This document shows positions 1 through 10,845 of a DNA stretch of 64,000 nucleotides, piece after piece (positions within the stretch are counted from its first letter, which is position 1; each line of letters starts with the position of its first letter). Origin of the DNA: Grammothele lineata (lineage: Eukaryota; Basidiomycota; Agaricomycetes; Polyporales; Polyporaceae); contig NDFF03000150.1 in the NCBI GenBank assembly GCA_002150815.3, positions 1-64,000 of the forward strand, given 5' to 3'. A model generated the notes under the pieces. That model searched no databases. It was given only the letters and a program-made list of their open reading frames with translations, and was not told the DNA's origin. Position numbers and translations under genes: made by a program.

Positions 1-554
1 TAGGATCACTCCATTTGATGGATGCATCCGTTGGCAGGGTGCAGAGTTAGTACTGGTAGGCATCCAATTTGGATGCACAATCAGTACTGAAGCTGCTCTC
101 GCGTACGTGGTCTCGCGCTCTTATCTTCCAAAGCAAAGAACTGACTCTACGCATGGCTTCTCAGTATTTGCAGTCTTGCGCGCATATAGTATCTCAGGTC
201 GCGATTGGCGGGGGCTCGCACTCCTCTTGCCGCTCGCGATGTACAGGCCAGTGGTGATGGCGGTGAGTTGACGCAGATGTATGTTTCTTACAAACAGATA
301 TTGAGTGAAGGAAACCGCAGACACTCAGCTTGTCCTCCAATCGAGACATAGCTATGGGAAAGCCTCTAGGTTGTGATGATCTCCTGACACTACCCAAGTC
401 GCGTATAAGCCTGATTGCGTATGGCTCTTGTTTCTCCTCGGTTTCAGTATGATGGCTGACCAAATGCTTCGCGTTCTGTGATAGCTGTAAGTATCACTGC
501 CTGTGTTTTGTTTTCCCCCTCAGCGCCTGCCAAGACTCATAAGCCCTGACATCT
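1..554. other. left edge without a supportable gene
   Basis: No convincing coding exon could be assembled on either strand. Because the next stretch carries exons from the later part of a DUF6533-type membrane protein, the earlier membrane-spanning exons should lie here on the + strand, but the readable pieces are short and broken by stops. This fits decay or very short exons. Confidence 0.4.
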
Positions 555-1326
555 AGTGTCTCTGTGTTCCAAAGTATCAACGCTGTCTGTGGAAGTAATC
601 CTGCTAGTATTAACGTGGGTGAAGACGTACAGAATATACCGCGCCTCATCACGCGGCCAGACGCCTCTTGCACGCATGCTCCTTGTTGACGGTGAGTGTG
701 CTTGAGCCACTGAATGTGCCATGAGACAGATGTTTACACGCTCTGTTTCTCTACTTTAGGCACAATCTATTTCGCGTGCGCGTTTTGCCTGTCCTTGTGA
801 AAGGAATGAATAGCTTACCGACGGATGGACGTCCCTTTTATGACCTCCGATCAGCATACTTGCCCTCGCAGAAGCTATTGCGATCGTTTCTGAGACTTAT
901 AGCATCTTCTACGGTGATACATTAACGACCGAACAAGCTAAACTCATCACACTTTTCGTCCCATTCAATCAAGGGTAAGTCACTGCGATATAGTCGGCCT
1001 ACTACACGATCGTCTGTTTGATATGTCACAACTCTCTCAGTGTGAAGGTTATCTGCAACTCTCGCTTCCTGCTCAGTCTACGTGGTCTCTACCACGGCAG
1101 CCTGGCAGGATTGTCGTCTGGATCAAGCACGTCTAGTATATCCGCTGTGGTCTTCGGCAATCTAGGTGGACCCGTTGAACTACTATCTTCACGGGATTCG
1201 ACTGATCATTGGTCGGAACCTGGGGAGACATCGACGGTACTAGCAGGAGACGGGATAGCGGGCACAACCCAGCCGCATGTAGCGCCGGTCAGCAGCGCCG
1301 GTCGGGGCTCTCTGGACAACATATAA
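555..1326 (+). pseudogene. DUF6533-like membrane protein fragment, apparently degenerate
   Basis: Three spliced-looking blocks read as the later part of a DUF6533-type multi-pass membrane protein, an agaricomycete-expanded family of unknown function. Block one (about 555-691) encodes a hydrophobic segment, then TWVKTYRIYR and ARMLLVDG. A 68-nt intron (692-759, gtgag...ttag) joins it to GTIYFACAF, so the junction reads VDGTIYF, like the family's conserved RDGTIYF. That exon meets TGA at 798-800 within a few codons. A last block after an acceptor at 1040 encodes CNSRFLLSLR and a Ser/Gly-rich tail with FGNLGGPVE, typical of the family's C-terminus. The early exons are not visible and the TGA lies in the expected membrane segment, so I call it a pseudogene or fragment. 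A missed intron could rescue it. Confidence 0.42.
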
Positions 1327-1768
1327 CGGTTAGGTAGCTTACAGGCCGCGTGGGCAGACGAGGACGGAGGAAGCGAAAGGCAGATATGGCGTAGAGATGA
1401 ACGTCCGGAGCTTGTGTGTGACCCGTCCCGGGAGGGTTTGGAGAGCGAACTGAGGCTGCTGGAGTAACCTGGGGCCTAAGCCTAGGTGGACGCTTAAGCA
1501 ACGGTATCAAGGCTGAAGCTGTACTACAGATATTCTGCGTTTTCGGTCTTCGATCTTGGACTACTCGATTACCATTATGTTACTATAGATGGTAGCCGCG
1601 CTGCGTTCTTATATTTTCAAGCTCCGATCAATGATCGCGACGCTGGCCAACGTGTTTAGGGTTGATGTTGATTCACTCAAAGTCAACTAGCTCAGCAGCC
1701 CCGAAACGAACCCGAGTCGTCGCCACTTGGCACCGCGCAGGCCACGCCTTCCTACGCAAAACTGTATC
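1327..1768. other. intergenic, probable MYND gene promoter
   Basis: No coding potential is seen. It separates the DUF6533-like fragment from the first MYND gene and should hold that gene's promoter and 5' leader. Confidence 0.4.
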
Positions 1769-2770
1769 ATGACGCCCGACGACGACGACTACATCTACTC
1801 TCCTCCCTCAAACGCCTGTGCAACATGCGGAAAAGCAGCCGAAACACTCAAAAAGTGCGGAGGATGCTCCGTGGTACTGTACTGCAGCAAGGACTGCCAG
1901 AAGAAAGCGTGGCCGAGACATAAGTCAGTCGTGTCGTGTTTACGTCTCGTAGTATTCACATGGCTCGACAGGTCGGAGTGTCGTCTGAAAGAAGATGACG
2001 AACGTTATGCAGAGGCAGGATACACCGCTCCTATCGAGCTGTTCAGCACGGTACAAACCTGGGCAGAAACGCATACTCTGGCGATCACCCTTCTTTGCAA
2101 CACCATCGTTCATCGAGAGCGGAAACAAAATGAGACCCTGGAGTCCATGTTTGAGTCGCCGCGCGCCATCATCTTCATCCTCGTCCCCATGGGCAATACG
2201 CCCCGCGCTCACGACCCGAGCACCGTTTTCCGCCTCCGTGCGCTCGGCTACATACAGCGGGAAAAAGACGAGTTCCTCTGTGATAACTGGGATCACATGC
2301 AGCAAAATCGCCGCAAGTTCGAGGCAAAATTCTTCCATGATAATCCGGGAGCGCCGGTAGCTGGCCTAGTTCTAGCCGCCTTCCAGATCATGAACCAGAC
2401 CGAGGAGGAACATCTCCTGAATGTAGGGCAGAATGTCTTCCACCAGTACCCTATCTGGCGCCTCAGGTCGGAGGCGACCAACTTCCCGCTCAGCCGCACG
2501 TCGCGCATTGTGCTTGACGATGCGCATGCGCTCGTCGCGCAGATACTCACCAACATCGCGGCGGTGCTTCGAAATGCCAATGCTCGGGGTCAGGTCGGGC
2601 CTGATATTGGCGCTCTAGTGAGGGTGAAGAAGACATGGAAGTGGAAGAAAGTGGAAGGATGGGACTGGCGATACTCGTTATCCGCCCAGGATTGTCGTGT
2701 GATGAAGTCGGGGCGGTCTCCGTATGAGGTTTTCAAGCGGTTCCAACGGTTGTGTACGATGCCGCTGTAG
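1769..2770 (+). CDS. MYND-type zinc finger protein, copy 1
   Basis: An N-terminal MYND finger (residues about 13-53) shows the Cys/His series CATCGK...KKCGGCS...LYCSKDCQ...WPRH. MYND fingers bind zinc and usually mediate protein contacts. The remaining ~280 residues match no catalytic family I recognise; this MYND-plus-unknown architecture is common in agaricomycetes. The start is the ATG at 1769, which precedes an acidic run (TPDDDDYIY). A 48-nt intron (1924-1971, gtcagt...cgacag) is in frame, so unspliced DNA also reads open, but the paralogue at 3414 has an intron at exactly the same site, in the His-Lys after WPR. Splicing gives HKSECR, aligning with HKITCG of copy 2. The C-terminus shares WKWKKVEGWDWR and YEVFKRFQRL-type motifs with copy 2. 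Confidence 0.82.
   Translation: MTPDDDDYIYSPPSNACATCGKAAETLKKCGGCSVVLYCSKDCQKKAWPRHKSVVSCLRLVVFTWLDRSECRLKEDDERYAEAGYTAPIELFSTVQTWAETHTLAITLLCNTIVHRERKQNETLESMFESPRAIIFILVPMGNTPRAHDPSTVFRLRALGYIQREKDEFLCDNWDHMQQNRRKFEAKFFHDNPGAPVAGLVLAAFQIMNQTEEEHLLNVGQNVFHQYPIWRLRSEATNFPLSRTSRIVLDDAHALVAQILTNIAAVLRNANARGQVGPDIGALVRVKKTWKWKKVEGWDWRYSLSAQDCRVMKSGRSPYEVFKRFQRLCTMPL
1924..1971 (+). other. 48-nt intron divisible by three
   Basis: GT-AG intron in MYND copy 1, placed by the paralogue's 61-nt intron (3581-3641) at the same codon. Its length and lack of stops mean retention would insert 16 residues after the zinc finger. Confidence 0.75.
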
Positions 2771-3413
2771 AGGCCTGCGTGTCTCGAACCTGAGTCCGAA
2801 TTTCAGTGTCTGATCTTATCCGCGTTTGTTTAGCGAATTTTGTTTCCGAAGCTTTCTCATTCTTTATAGTGATCTTCATCAAATATCGTCAGCATATCTC
2901 GAGGTCTCAGGTTGGAGTCGCCCAGATGTTTATCCGAATATGCGTTACCCTCAAACCACTCTAAATACGAGAGGCGATGAGCTCGCACCGTTAACTCCAG
3001 CCTGGACTGGCAGCCCCTATGGGGAACTCCGGTCCGGTCCGGTGGAGGAACTCCCGCGTGGCAACTTCGCGTCTAGTATTGCGCCACAGAAAGCGAGATG
3101 ATTGACACCGCTCACTCCTCAACCACTTCCTGCTAGTGCCAGTACATATCCTCTATTGCATCAACTCCTACGAACCTCCCACATCCCGTTTGTTGTGCCC
3201 AGCGCCTTTCTAGGTAGCGCCTACATTTTAGGTGAAGAACTTCAACAAATAACACTTGTCATATCAATCGCCGCCACCCAACCGTATCACCGTGACGGTC
3301 GCATTCTTGCTCTGTTTGTTTGGATGATACTCAACTACTAGTCTCAAGCTAATATTTCTGCCAGCCCGTCACAGAGTAACGACACCTTTCCGGCGACTCC
3401 CGACTTTACACTA
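2771..3413. other. intergenic between tandem MYND genes
   Basis: No supported gene; only short open frames without family features. It is the spacer between the two tandem MYND copies and the promoter region of the second. Confidence 0.5.
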
Positions 3414-4470
3414 ATGTCGGCACCACCACCTCCTATCACCCATACGGTGATGACTCTAAACGGGCACCGTGCTTGTGCTCATTGCGGAGCGGAGACTCCG
3501 GACCTAAGGAAGTGTGGCGGGTGCTCTGTTATTCTCTACTGCAGCAAGAGATGTCAAAAGGCTTCATGGCCTCGGCATAAGTTCGTATCTCGTAATATCT
3601 CCTGTTCAAAACGCTGACAAATTCTACTACATTTCGTATAGGATTACCTGCGGTAATACCACAGAAGAAATGGATGGTTTACACACCAGGATGGGGTACA
3701 GCTCAGTTATCTCGATGACTGCCGCCGCTCGCGACTGGACTGACATCCATCGACACTTGATGATAACAATGTGCAACACTTCGGTTCACTCCTATCGAAG
3801 CACCGGCATGTCAGTCGAAGCTGCTCTCGCTTCATCGAGAGTCATGGCCTTTGTTATCGCCCCCAGAAACGTCTCCCGGGACAACGCCAATCCTGGAAAT
3901 GCCTTCAAGATTCTAATGATGGGCTTCATTGACGAAGACACAGAAGAGTTCGTCAAAAACGCGCGGGACGACATGCGGGCTTACCATCGCCAGCGGCTGC
4001 AAGACCTCGCTTCCAACAATGCAAACGTAGTCGGCATGGTCCTTAGTGTCATGTATGTCAACAATGCTGGTCTCACCCTCCTTCAACATTATCCCATCTA
4101 CCGTCTGTGAAACGACCTCTCCTTCGACGCTGAAGACCGTCTGGTTCTCGAATATCTCGCTCGCTTGTGCGTATTGTTTCTCCATAAGGGGAACTACGTG
4201 CTGGAGACGTCCAACGATCCTCAAAACCCAACACCCCGGATTGGCAAGCTCGTGCGCAGGAAGAAAGAGTGGAAGTGGAATAGGGCGGTAGGGGTAGAGT
4301 GGCGACGACTCTTCGTCGAACCCAGTGCACGCGAAATGGTTCATCTCGAGGTCGACCGAGAGTTCATTCATCCCGAAGCTTCTAGCGGAACCAGTTTGGC
4401 CCCCACACCTCTTAGACTTTCCCAATACGAGCTCTGGAAGCGGTTCAAGGAATTATCGACGATGCCCTAA
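3414..4470 (+). pseudogene. MYND-type zinc finger protein, copy 2, with in-frame TGA
   Basis: Tandem paralogue of the gene at 1769. The zinc finger is intact (CAHCGA, KCGGCSVILYCSKRCQ, WPRH) and is followed by a 61-nt intron (3581-3641, gttcgt...tatag) at the same site as copy 1. The body aligns throughout: MITMCNTSVHS matches TLLCNTIVHR of copy 1, and QHYPIYRL matches HQYPIWRL. Directly after YPIYRL the frame meets TGA (4108-4110), then stays open in the same frame through KEWKWNRAVGVEWR and YELWKRFKEL to TAA at 4468-4470, exactly as in copy 1. Copy 1 has Arg at the stop position, so a CGA-to-TGA change explains it. Either a recent pseudogene or a product about 120 residues shorter. A splice that skips the stop is possible but not obvious. 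Confidence 0.7.
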
Positions 4471-4698
4471 CGATCCACCTACGAAGGTATGTGTTGACAT
4501 CGTTTCCTACACGGCACGCAGAGAAGCTGATTTTCCCCTCGGTACAGGTCCAAGACCCACGCTTTCAAGTAAGCATGCATGCACGGTCATGGAAACTGGT
4601 GTACGATCGCACAATCAGAGACAATGAACAAAGCACACGGGGCTATTACAGTACAAGCAGAGATCCATTCATCCACATGAGTATCCAATTACTTTGGT

Positions 4699-7600
4699 TC
4701 ATTCTGCGTTCAATGGGGGCATAGGCTCGCGCCGGCCGGCGACAGGCCATACCTCCGTCATCGTTGCAGCCTCCCAGACGCGTCCGCCCCTCACGACGTA
4801 GCGTACGTCCCGTGTACCGCTAATGTCACCCTCGAGTAGATTGACGCCAGGCGGGTAGACGACAAAGTCCGCGAGCTTGCCTGGAGTGAGTGAGCCGACG
4901 GCGCTGTCGATACCGAGGGTGATGGCAGCATCCAGACTAGCAGCACGGAGGACCTACCAGATCGACCAGTCAGCGAAGAGGTGGGCGGAAGGTATGATGA
5001 AGCGTACCTCGTAGTTGGTTAGACCGCCAGCCTTGGTGAACATCATCTCCGCGTGGTAGTTTACTCCCAAAGGAGGCTCCCCGTGCGCACCGATATGAGT
5101 GCGGTGGCCCCTCGCCACCATCTTCGCGATGGAAGCCGAAGTGTTGAACAGCTGGTAGGCTATTGAGAGCGCGTAAGCATGGTATGAGGCAGAAGGCATT
5201 AATCAACAGAAATCCTACGTACAATTCATCGGACGCGCGGTTGACTCGCTGACACCTTCCAAGATGTCGTGGCGAGTGAGCTGTCTCAACCTGTAGTACG
5301 TAAGCAGAGGTTTGTTCGGCACACAGATCGATGGACATACCTCGGGTTGCTAGGAATATCTTCAGTAGCCCATATATGCTCCTCACCCATAACGCCTCCA
5401 TAGTTCACGATGTGAGTGGGAGTAGAACCGGTTCCGCTCAGTGTGTAGAGGGTTAACATGTCCTCGTAGAGGACGGGGATCGGGATAGAGTGTTCGACGG
5501 TAGTCATGCCTGTTTTTTCCATGTATCAGCACCGATTCGAACGTCTGTTCAGAAACTCACCGTCGATAATGTACGTGGTATCCCAGTCCCAGTTCATTCC
5601 CTGAGGAATCAGTCAGACACATATCTTCCACACAATTCGTTTCTGACTCACTCCTTCAGGGACGCAGAGCATTTCAAGCTCGCGGGCAGCAAGAAGCAGC
5701 CTCTGGCGCGAAGCCCTGCTCACCAGTGTCAGCATCCAATTACAGCGCACGAATTTGCCAGACTCTACCTCGAAGGGAGATTGTAGTTTTTGTACGAGTA
5801 GCTCGACGGCCCGCCCTCGACCTTAATCCGTAGCAGCGCAGACCTGGCCTCCTCCATGCTCACAATGTCCTGGTGAATGCCAGGAGCCCCAGCACCGTAG
5901 ATGATGTCGCCGGTGTGGTAGATACGAGGGCCGACCATCTGGCCACGCTCCATCCGGAAGCGTTCGGCGAACCCGAGGGCGTTGTCGGAACTCGGACTGC
6001 AGCGATATAAAGCTTTAGGAGACAGTACATTGAAGCGCCGTGGGCAGGACTCACTTATGAAGAGTGGTGACGCCATACGCGAGGAACGTCTCCATTTCCC
6101 AAGACCGAGCAGGATATGTCGTGACAAAGCCGTTCCAATGCGCGTGAACGTCAATGAAGCCAGGTACAATGAATCCTTCCAGCAGGTCAGCAAGAACGTG
6201 CCACAGTAGATGGGCCCTGGACTGACCTCCTTGCGCGTCAAGCACCGTCGCTCCATACGGGATGACGGCGTCGTGAGCACCAACAATCGCCTCAATCTCG
6301 CCTCCACGGGTGACGAGGACAGCATCGTAGAGAACGTCAGAGCTGAGCTTCCCGGTGTCGAAAGTCACGAGGGTCGCATTCGCGATGACAAAGAAGTCCG
6401 CGTTCTCGACGCCCTCTTCACCGTACTTGGCGGAGGCGAAGGCCTTCGCCTCCTGCTTCAGGCGGCTAATGTCGCTGGCGTATTCGACGACCACTTCTTG
6501 GTACTTGGGGAGGGTCTTCGTGCATGAGATGCCAAAGTTGGTGGTGTCTTTCTTGGCCGCACCCGCGCAGGCGTTCAAACTTGATACGTCGACGTAGTGG
6601 AGGTATGGGCCTGGAGGCACGATATCAGATTATGTACGGAACGGCGATACTTGCAGGACGTACCAAGGAACCAGAACAGACGACTGCCATCGCCGCTCCA
6701 AGTGATTGAGTGTCCACCATCGACGCTCAAGCGCATGAGGCCCTTGGTCGCCTTTGAGGGCTTGCTCCATACCGCGTCGTCCGCGGTCACCGCTGGGGCG
6801 TAGTAGACGTGGAAGAAGTCCACGATGGCAACGCCCGTCCTGCTCTTGAGCGACGCGGCGCTCGGGGGCGGGATAGCGAGCTCGACGGACATCTGTCCCG
6901 TGGCGAGCGTCTTGTGCTTGTACTCGCCGCCGGTAAGGTCGATGACGAAGGCGCTCTGCGACGACTGCACTAGGAGCTTCTTGTTCTTGTCGATGAACTG
7001 CAGCTGGATGTGCAGCGCGTCGTCGGTGTCGACCTCGGACGGGACGAAGCGGACGTTCTTGATCTTGATGGTCTTCTCGGAGCCGGAGGGGAGCGTGAGT
7101 TCTCCTAGGTACAAACCTTCGCCCGCGGTCGCGACGACATCGCCTGTGAGATAGTCCCCGCCGGTCTTCAGGAAAGCGATCTGGCGCTTGGAGCCGGAGT
7201 AGACGCACAGGACCGGTGAGTAGTAGCGACCAAGGGGAAGCCCCGTGAGCTCATATGCCACACCAGACGTGGTATTCGCCAACTCGAACGTGGTGAAGTT
7301 GACGTTTGACCACCGTGCGTGCAGCACGAGGTCTTCTGCGCCAGTAACGAAGGAGGGCGAGAAGTAGGGCGCGTCAGGCCGAAGAGAGGGAACCCGTTGA
7401 GCGTGGTGAGCACCGCCATCTTTGATGTTTTGGACGTATGTCGCGCCAGACCCTTGGAAGACGACCTTCTCGCCTTTCGCGTCGGCACGGAGCTCTTGGA
7501 ATGCGTAGACGCGCTGCTTGTCACTGGTTTCCACCGCTTTGAGGTTGGTCTTTGAGGCGCGTGTCTCCGCGAGATGCTTCTCGATGTGCGCCATGAAGGG

Positions 7601-9193
7601 GATTGCCTTAGGTTCACCAGCAGCGATATGTTCTCCTTCGGTATTCTTAGCAAGGGGGACGTGATAGATCTGGCCAGCGGCCCAGATGATGACCGCATTA
7701 TCTTCCGGGGTGAAGGCGAAGGACGGGTACGTGCTCATGGGCGCGGAGATGACTCCAAGGTCGTACGTGAGGCCATGCCAGATGTTACGAATGGTGCCGG
7801 TTACCAGATCCCTATACACAACACGTTAGTTAGGGAATCTACGATGACAGCACCCGACGCACTTGAAGACAAGAGCTTCTTTATCGCGTACGCGGCGAAC
7901 GAAGGCCAACGTACGACCATTGCGTGACAACTCCGGGCGCGTCGCACCTCCGGGAGAGGGAGACACAAGAGTCGTGGTACTCTGGGAGGTCAAATTCGTC
8001 GAGAAAATGGCATAAATTCCCTTGTGAACGTCTAGCAGAGAAATCAGAAGAGTTACACTAAATAGAAGAGGAGAAAGTAGTACCTTTGTTATACTGCCAA
8101 GTGCCGTCTGTGTCGCGCACGTTCTTCGAGTAGATCACCGAGTCGTTACCGAACCAGATGAATTGCTCCGGGCCGACCTGCTGATCCTCATAATTCTCTA
8201 CTCCCCAACCGAGAGGAAGTGTACGGCCGACGAGAAGCTTTCCGGATCCCGCCTTGATGGCATCGCTAGAGGACTCATCAGGGACCGGGAACTCCCAGCC
8301 TTCGCCGGCTCCCAGGCTACGAGAGGAGGTGAACCACTTGGTGCCAACAACAGTCTTGCCAGAGGGGTGGAATCGGGCGTCGGATACCCATCTGTACGTC
8401 TCATTCGTGACGCGTTGAACTAGACATAATCAACACCTGGTGATGTCGGAACCAGATAGCCAAGCGTACCGTCAAGTCGACCCTCGCGGAGCAGTCTGCG
8501 TCTCTTTCTCTTCTCCGTCTCCGGAGCACCAGCAGAAAGAAGGTCCTCCTCGCCCTCTTTGGCTTGGAGTGCGCCGAGGAGCTCTCCCTTTGCATGCGCT
8601 GGTCGCACGTCCATTGCCTCGCACCCTGTCCATGGCTTGACCCAGATGTTCTCCACGCCCAACCCTGCGTCGCTGCGGAACACGATACGAGTGCCGTCCG
8701 GGGAGAAGTGGGGGTCGGTGTCGTGCGGGACTCCTGCGAGAATAGGGACTGCGCGTGCAAGCGCGTCGGACGTAAGGGAAACTTGGCTATATGCGGCTGC
8801 TGGGAGACAGTAGAGGTCGCCGAGCATGTCGAACACGATTTCTCCGGTCTTGGGGTTGACGTCGAGCCGGAGCCAAGTGCCCTCGGTCACGTCATACTCG
8901 AGGAGACGGGGGTAGGGAAAATCGGTGGAGATGTCCCAAGGGGTCTGCTCACGAAGAGGCCATGTCTCATCCTTCCATTGCTCGCCGGGCGCCGCAACGG
9001 ACGGCGCGAGGGTGGCCTCACCCGAGTTGAACAAGCTGATCGAGATCCACGGCGTCGGCAGGAGGGTCGAGAGCAACACAGCAGAAACGACGAGCAACGC
9101 TGTCCTCGCAAAACGCGTCTTGCGGGGAGAGATAGTATTCACCGGACCCATAGGCACGTAGGCTGGGCCATGGCTGTCCTTCTCGCTACCCAT
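4699..9193 (-). CDS. membrane-anchored TolB-like propeller and amidohydrolase
   Basis: Large multi-exon gene. Near residues 25-50 there is one hydrophobic segment (TALLVVSAVLLSTLLPTPW) after a short basic tail, suggesting a type II anchor. The first ~700 residues carry repeated Tol/PD40-style strands (HFSPDGTRIVFRSDAG, RFHPSGKTVVG, TWSGDGSRLFWFLG), i.e. a beta-propeller. The C-terminal part is a metal-dependent amidohydrolase: FIVPGFIDVHAHWNGF holds the HxH metal ligands, GHRTHIGAHGEPPLG and NYHAEMMF add histidines, and the end has the composite-domain signature SLTPGKLADFVVY. Introns are 45-80 nt; the first follows VPTSP near 8440. The stop is TGA at 4699-4701 and the ATG is at 9191-9193. 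Related composites are mostly bacterial and annotated as amidohydrolase or imidazolonepropionase-like. The substrate is unknown. Confidence 0.82.
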
Positions 9194-9673
9194 GTCGCCC
9201 TCTCGTTAGGCTGGCAAGGCGTTGCAGGATGAGGCTCAGGAGACAGGAGACACGCGTTGGATAACTCACCGATCCAGCTACGACGTATAGCTGCCTGGCC
9301 TGGCCTGAGAACCCTCGTGGACACTGCGGATGGCGTTGAGGTGGAGGGAAGACGCGTTGAAAGCAAGCGACGCGTGAGCTGATGATGTCGTTGTGAGGAC
9401 CCCGGCCCGGACTCGGCGTCATCGCTCTTCCTCCTCTCGCCATCGTGCGCGACGTCGGTGGGAAGCATTCGCACGACATGAGGCACATGTACGCAGAACG
9501 CGCGCGAAGCTGTTTCAAGTCGCTCAAGGTTCGCCATAGGAGCCCACAGCGACCGAGACTCGCCGCGCATGACCTCGCTGACCAAGCTACTCCCCCAGAT
9601 AAATAGCTGGGCCCAGCGTCCGAGCTGCTGTCATTGCAGACGGTCTCCTCGCCCGCATTCTACCCCCGACAAC
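9194..9673. promoter_or_regulatory. divergent promoter, amidohydrolase and MIF-like genes
   Basis: 480 bp between two divergent start codons. No coding exon or clear TATA box is seen; it should hold both promoters and leaders. Confidence 0.5.
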
Positions 9674-10259
9674 ATGCCTGGACTTGACCTTAGGACGAAC
9701 GTCAAAGTCGCCGATCCCAAGGCTTTCTGCATCGAGTTCTCCAGAGTAAGTATCGTAGCAGCGACGTCGTCCCTTCACTAGTCATGCTGATCGTCGTCGG
9801 GCAGTTTGCAGCGGAAACGTTGGGGAAACCCGAAGCATATATTTCCGTGCACCTCGACCATGACAAGCCTCTGACCTTCAACGGGACGTTCGATCCCGCC
9901 TTGCTCCTGAACATCGTAAGTGCATCGGCCTTGCTATATCAAGCACTTCGTTGATCATACCCATAGGCCAGTTTGGACAACATTACCCCCGAGCTCAATG
10001 AGGTGTACTCCAAGAAGTTCTTTGCCTTCTTCAAGGAGAAGCTCGGTGTTGATGATAACCGTGGCTACATGTGAGGTCATTCATTAATTTCCCCGGAAAC
10101 GTTCTGATGTGTTCTCCAGCGTCTTCCTCGATCCCGGCAGGGCTAACATCGGGTACATGAGCGCGACCGTTGCCCGTAAACGGTAACAAATGCTTAGCTT
10201 GTCCTCTCAGGTACCAATCCAGCACTTTCGCGACTATCTGGGGTGGCCCGAGCAAGTAA
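9674..10259 (+). CDS. MIF/phenylpyruvate tautomerase-like protein
   Basis: Five short exons encode a small tautomerase-superfamily protein of about 120 residues, the usual MIF length. It begins MPGLDLRTNV: Met removal exposes Pro2, the catalytic base, and the TNV motif matches the family. FAAETLGKPEAYISV corresponds to the LGKPE-Y-V core, and the end has NRGYIVFLDPGRANIGY plus STFATIWG, matching the MIF C-terminal region. MIF relatives form trimers and tautomerise phenylpyruvate or hydroxyphenylpyruvate; the physiological role in fungi is unclear. Exons break after FSR, LLLNI, DNRGYI and ANIG, with introns of about 50-70 nt. There is no signal peptide, so it is probably cytosolic. The stop is TAA at 10257-10259. 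Confidence 0.85.
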
Positions 10260-10845
10260 GGGCAGTTCACCTAACTGCATAAGGCCGAGTGTAACAACAC
10301 AAAGAAAGAAGTTGATCCTGGTCTTGTATTCAGTACTCAATACTATCAGTGTTTGCTCTGCATTAATTGTGTAAGAAGCACCGGCTGGCCAATACACTTC
10401 GACAACTTCACCGCTGGCTCCAGAACACCGGCCGTCACTTACCAGATCACGAGGACCGTTACATTACACAGAAGCGCCAAGCGGTATCGGGCGGCCTCAG
10501 ACGACGTCTTCCCCTGGCACAAGGCCCCGGATCCCCGATATTTGATGCCGGTTCATCGTTGGTCAAACGGCTGAAGGCCACTGACGAATCATACTCGGAA
10601 TTGGCCAAACGACTGTCGGCGGCGCAGTACGCTTTTCAAATGATCGACTGCAAATCCCGTGGAGTGCAGCACCCCAACACGCGGCGCTCCTCATAGCTTG
10701 CTAAGCCTCACATCACGGGGATAGCACTCAGGCTACCCAGAACGGCCGATCGGAACATATTTCTCATAAAACGCGCTAGCGACCTGACTGAAAGACAGAT
10801 CTCCAGCTCATTCTCGCGTCCCCGGCAAGCTCCCTCGTAGTCCGA
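10260..10845. other. intergenic, no supported gene
   Basis: It contains an uninterrupted + strand frame of 109 codons (10367-10696) with no recognisable motif and no matching splice context. I regard this as chance. The acetyltransferase promoter should lie at the right end. Confidence 0.45.

Noticed and set aside
10367..10696. 109-codon frame between the MIF-like and GNAT genes
   Set aside because: No motif, GC-rich random composition, no supporting splice sites; the neighbouring genes account for the boundaries.
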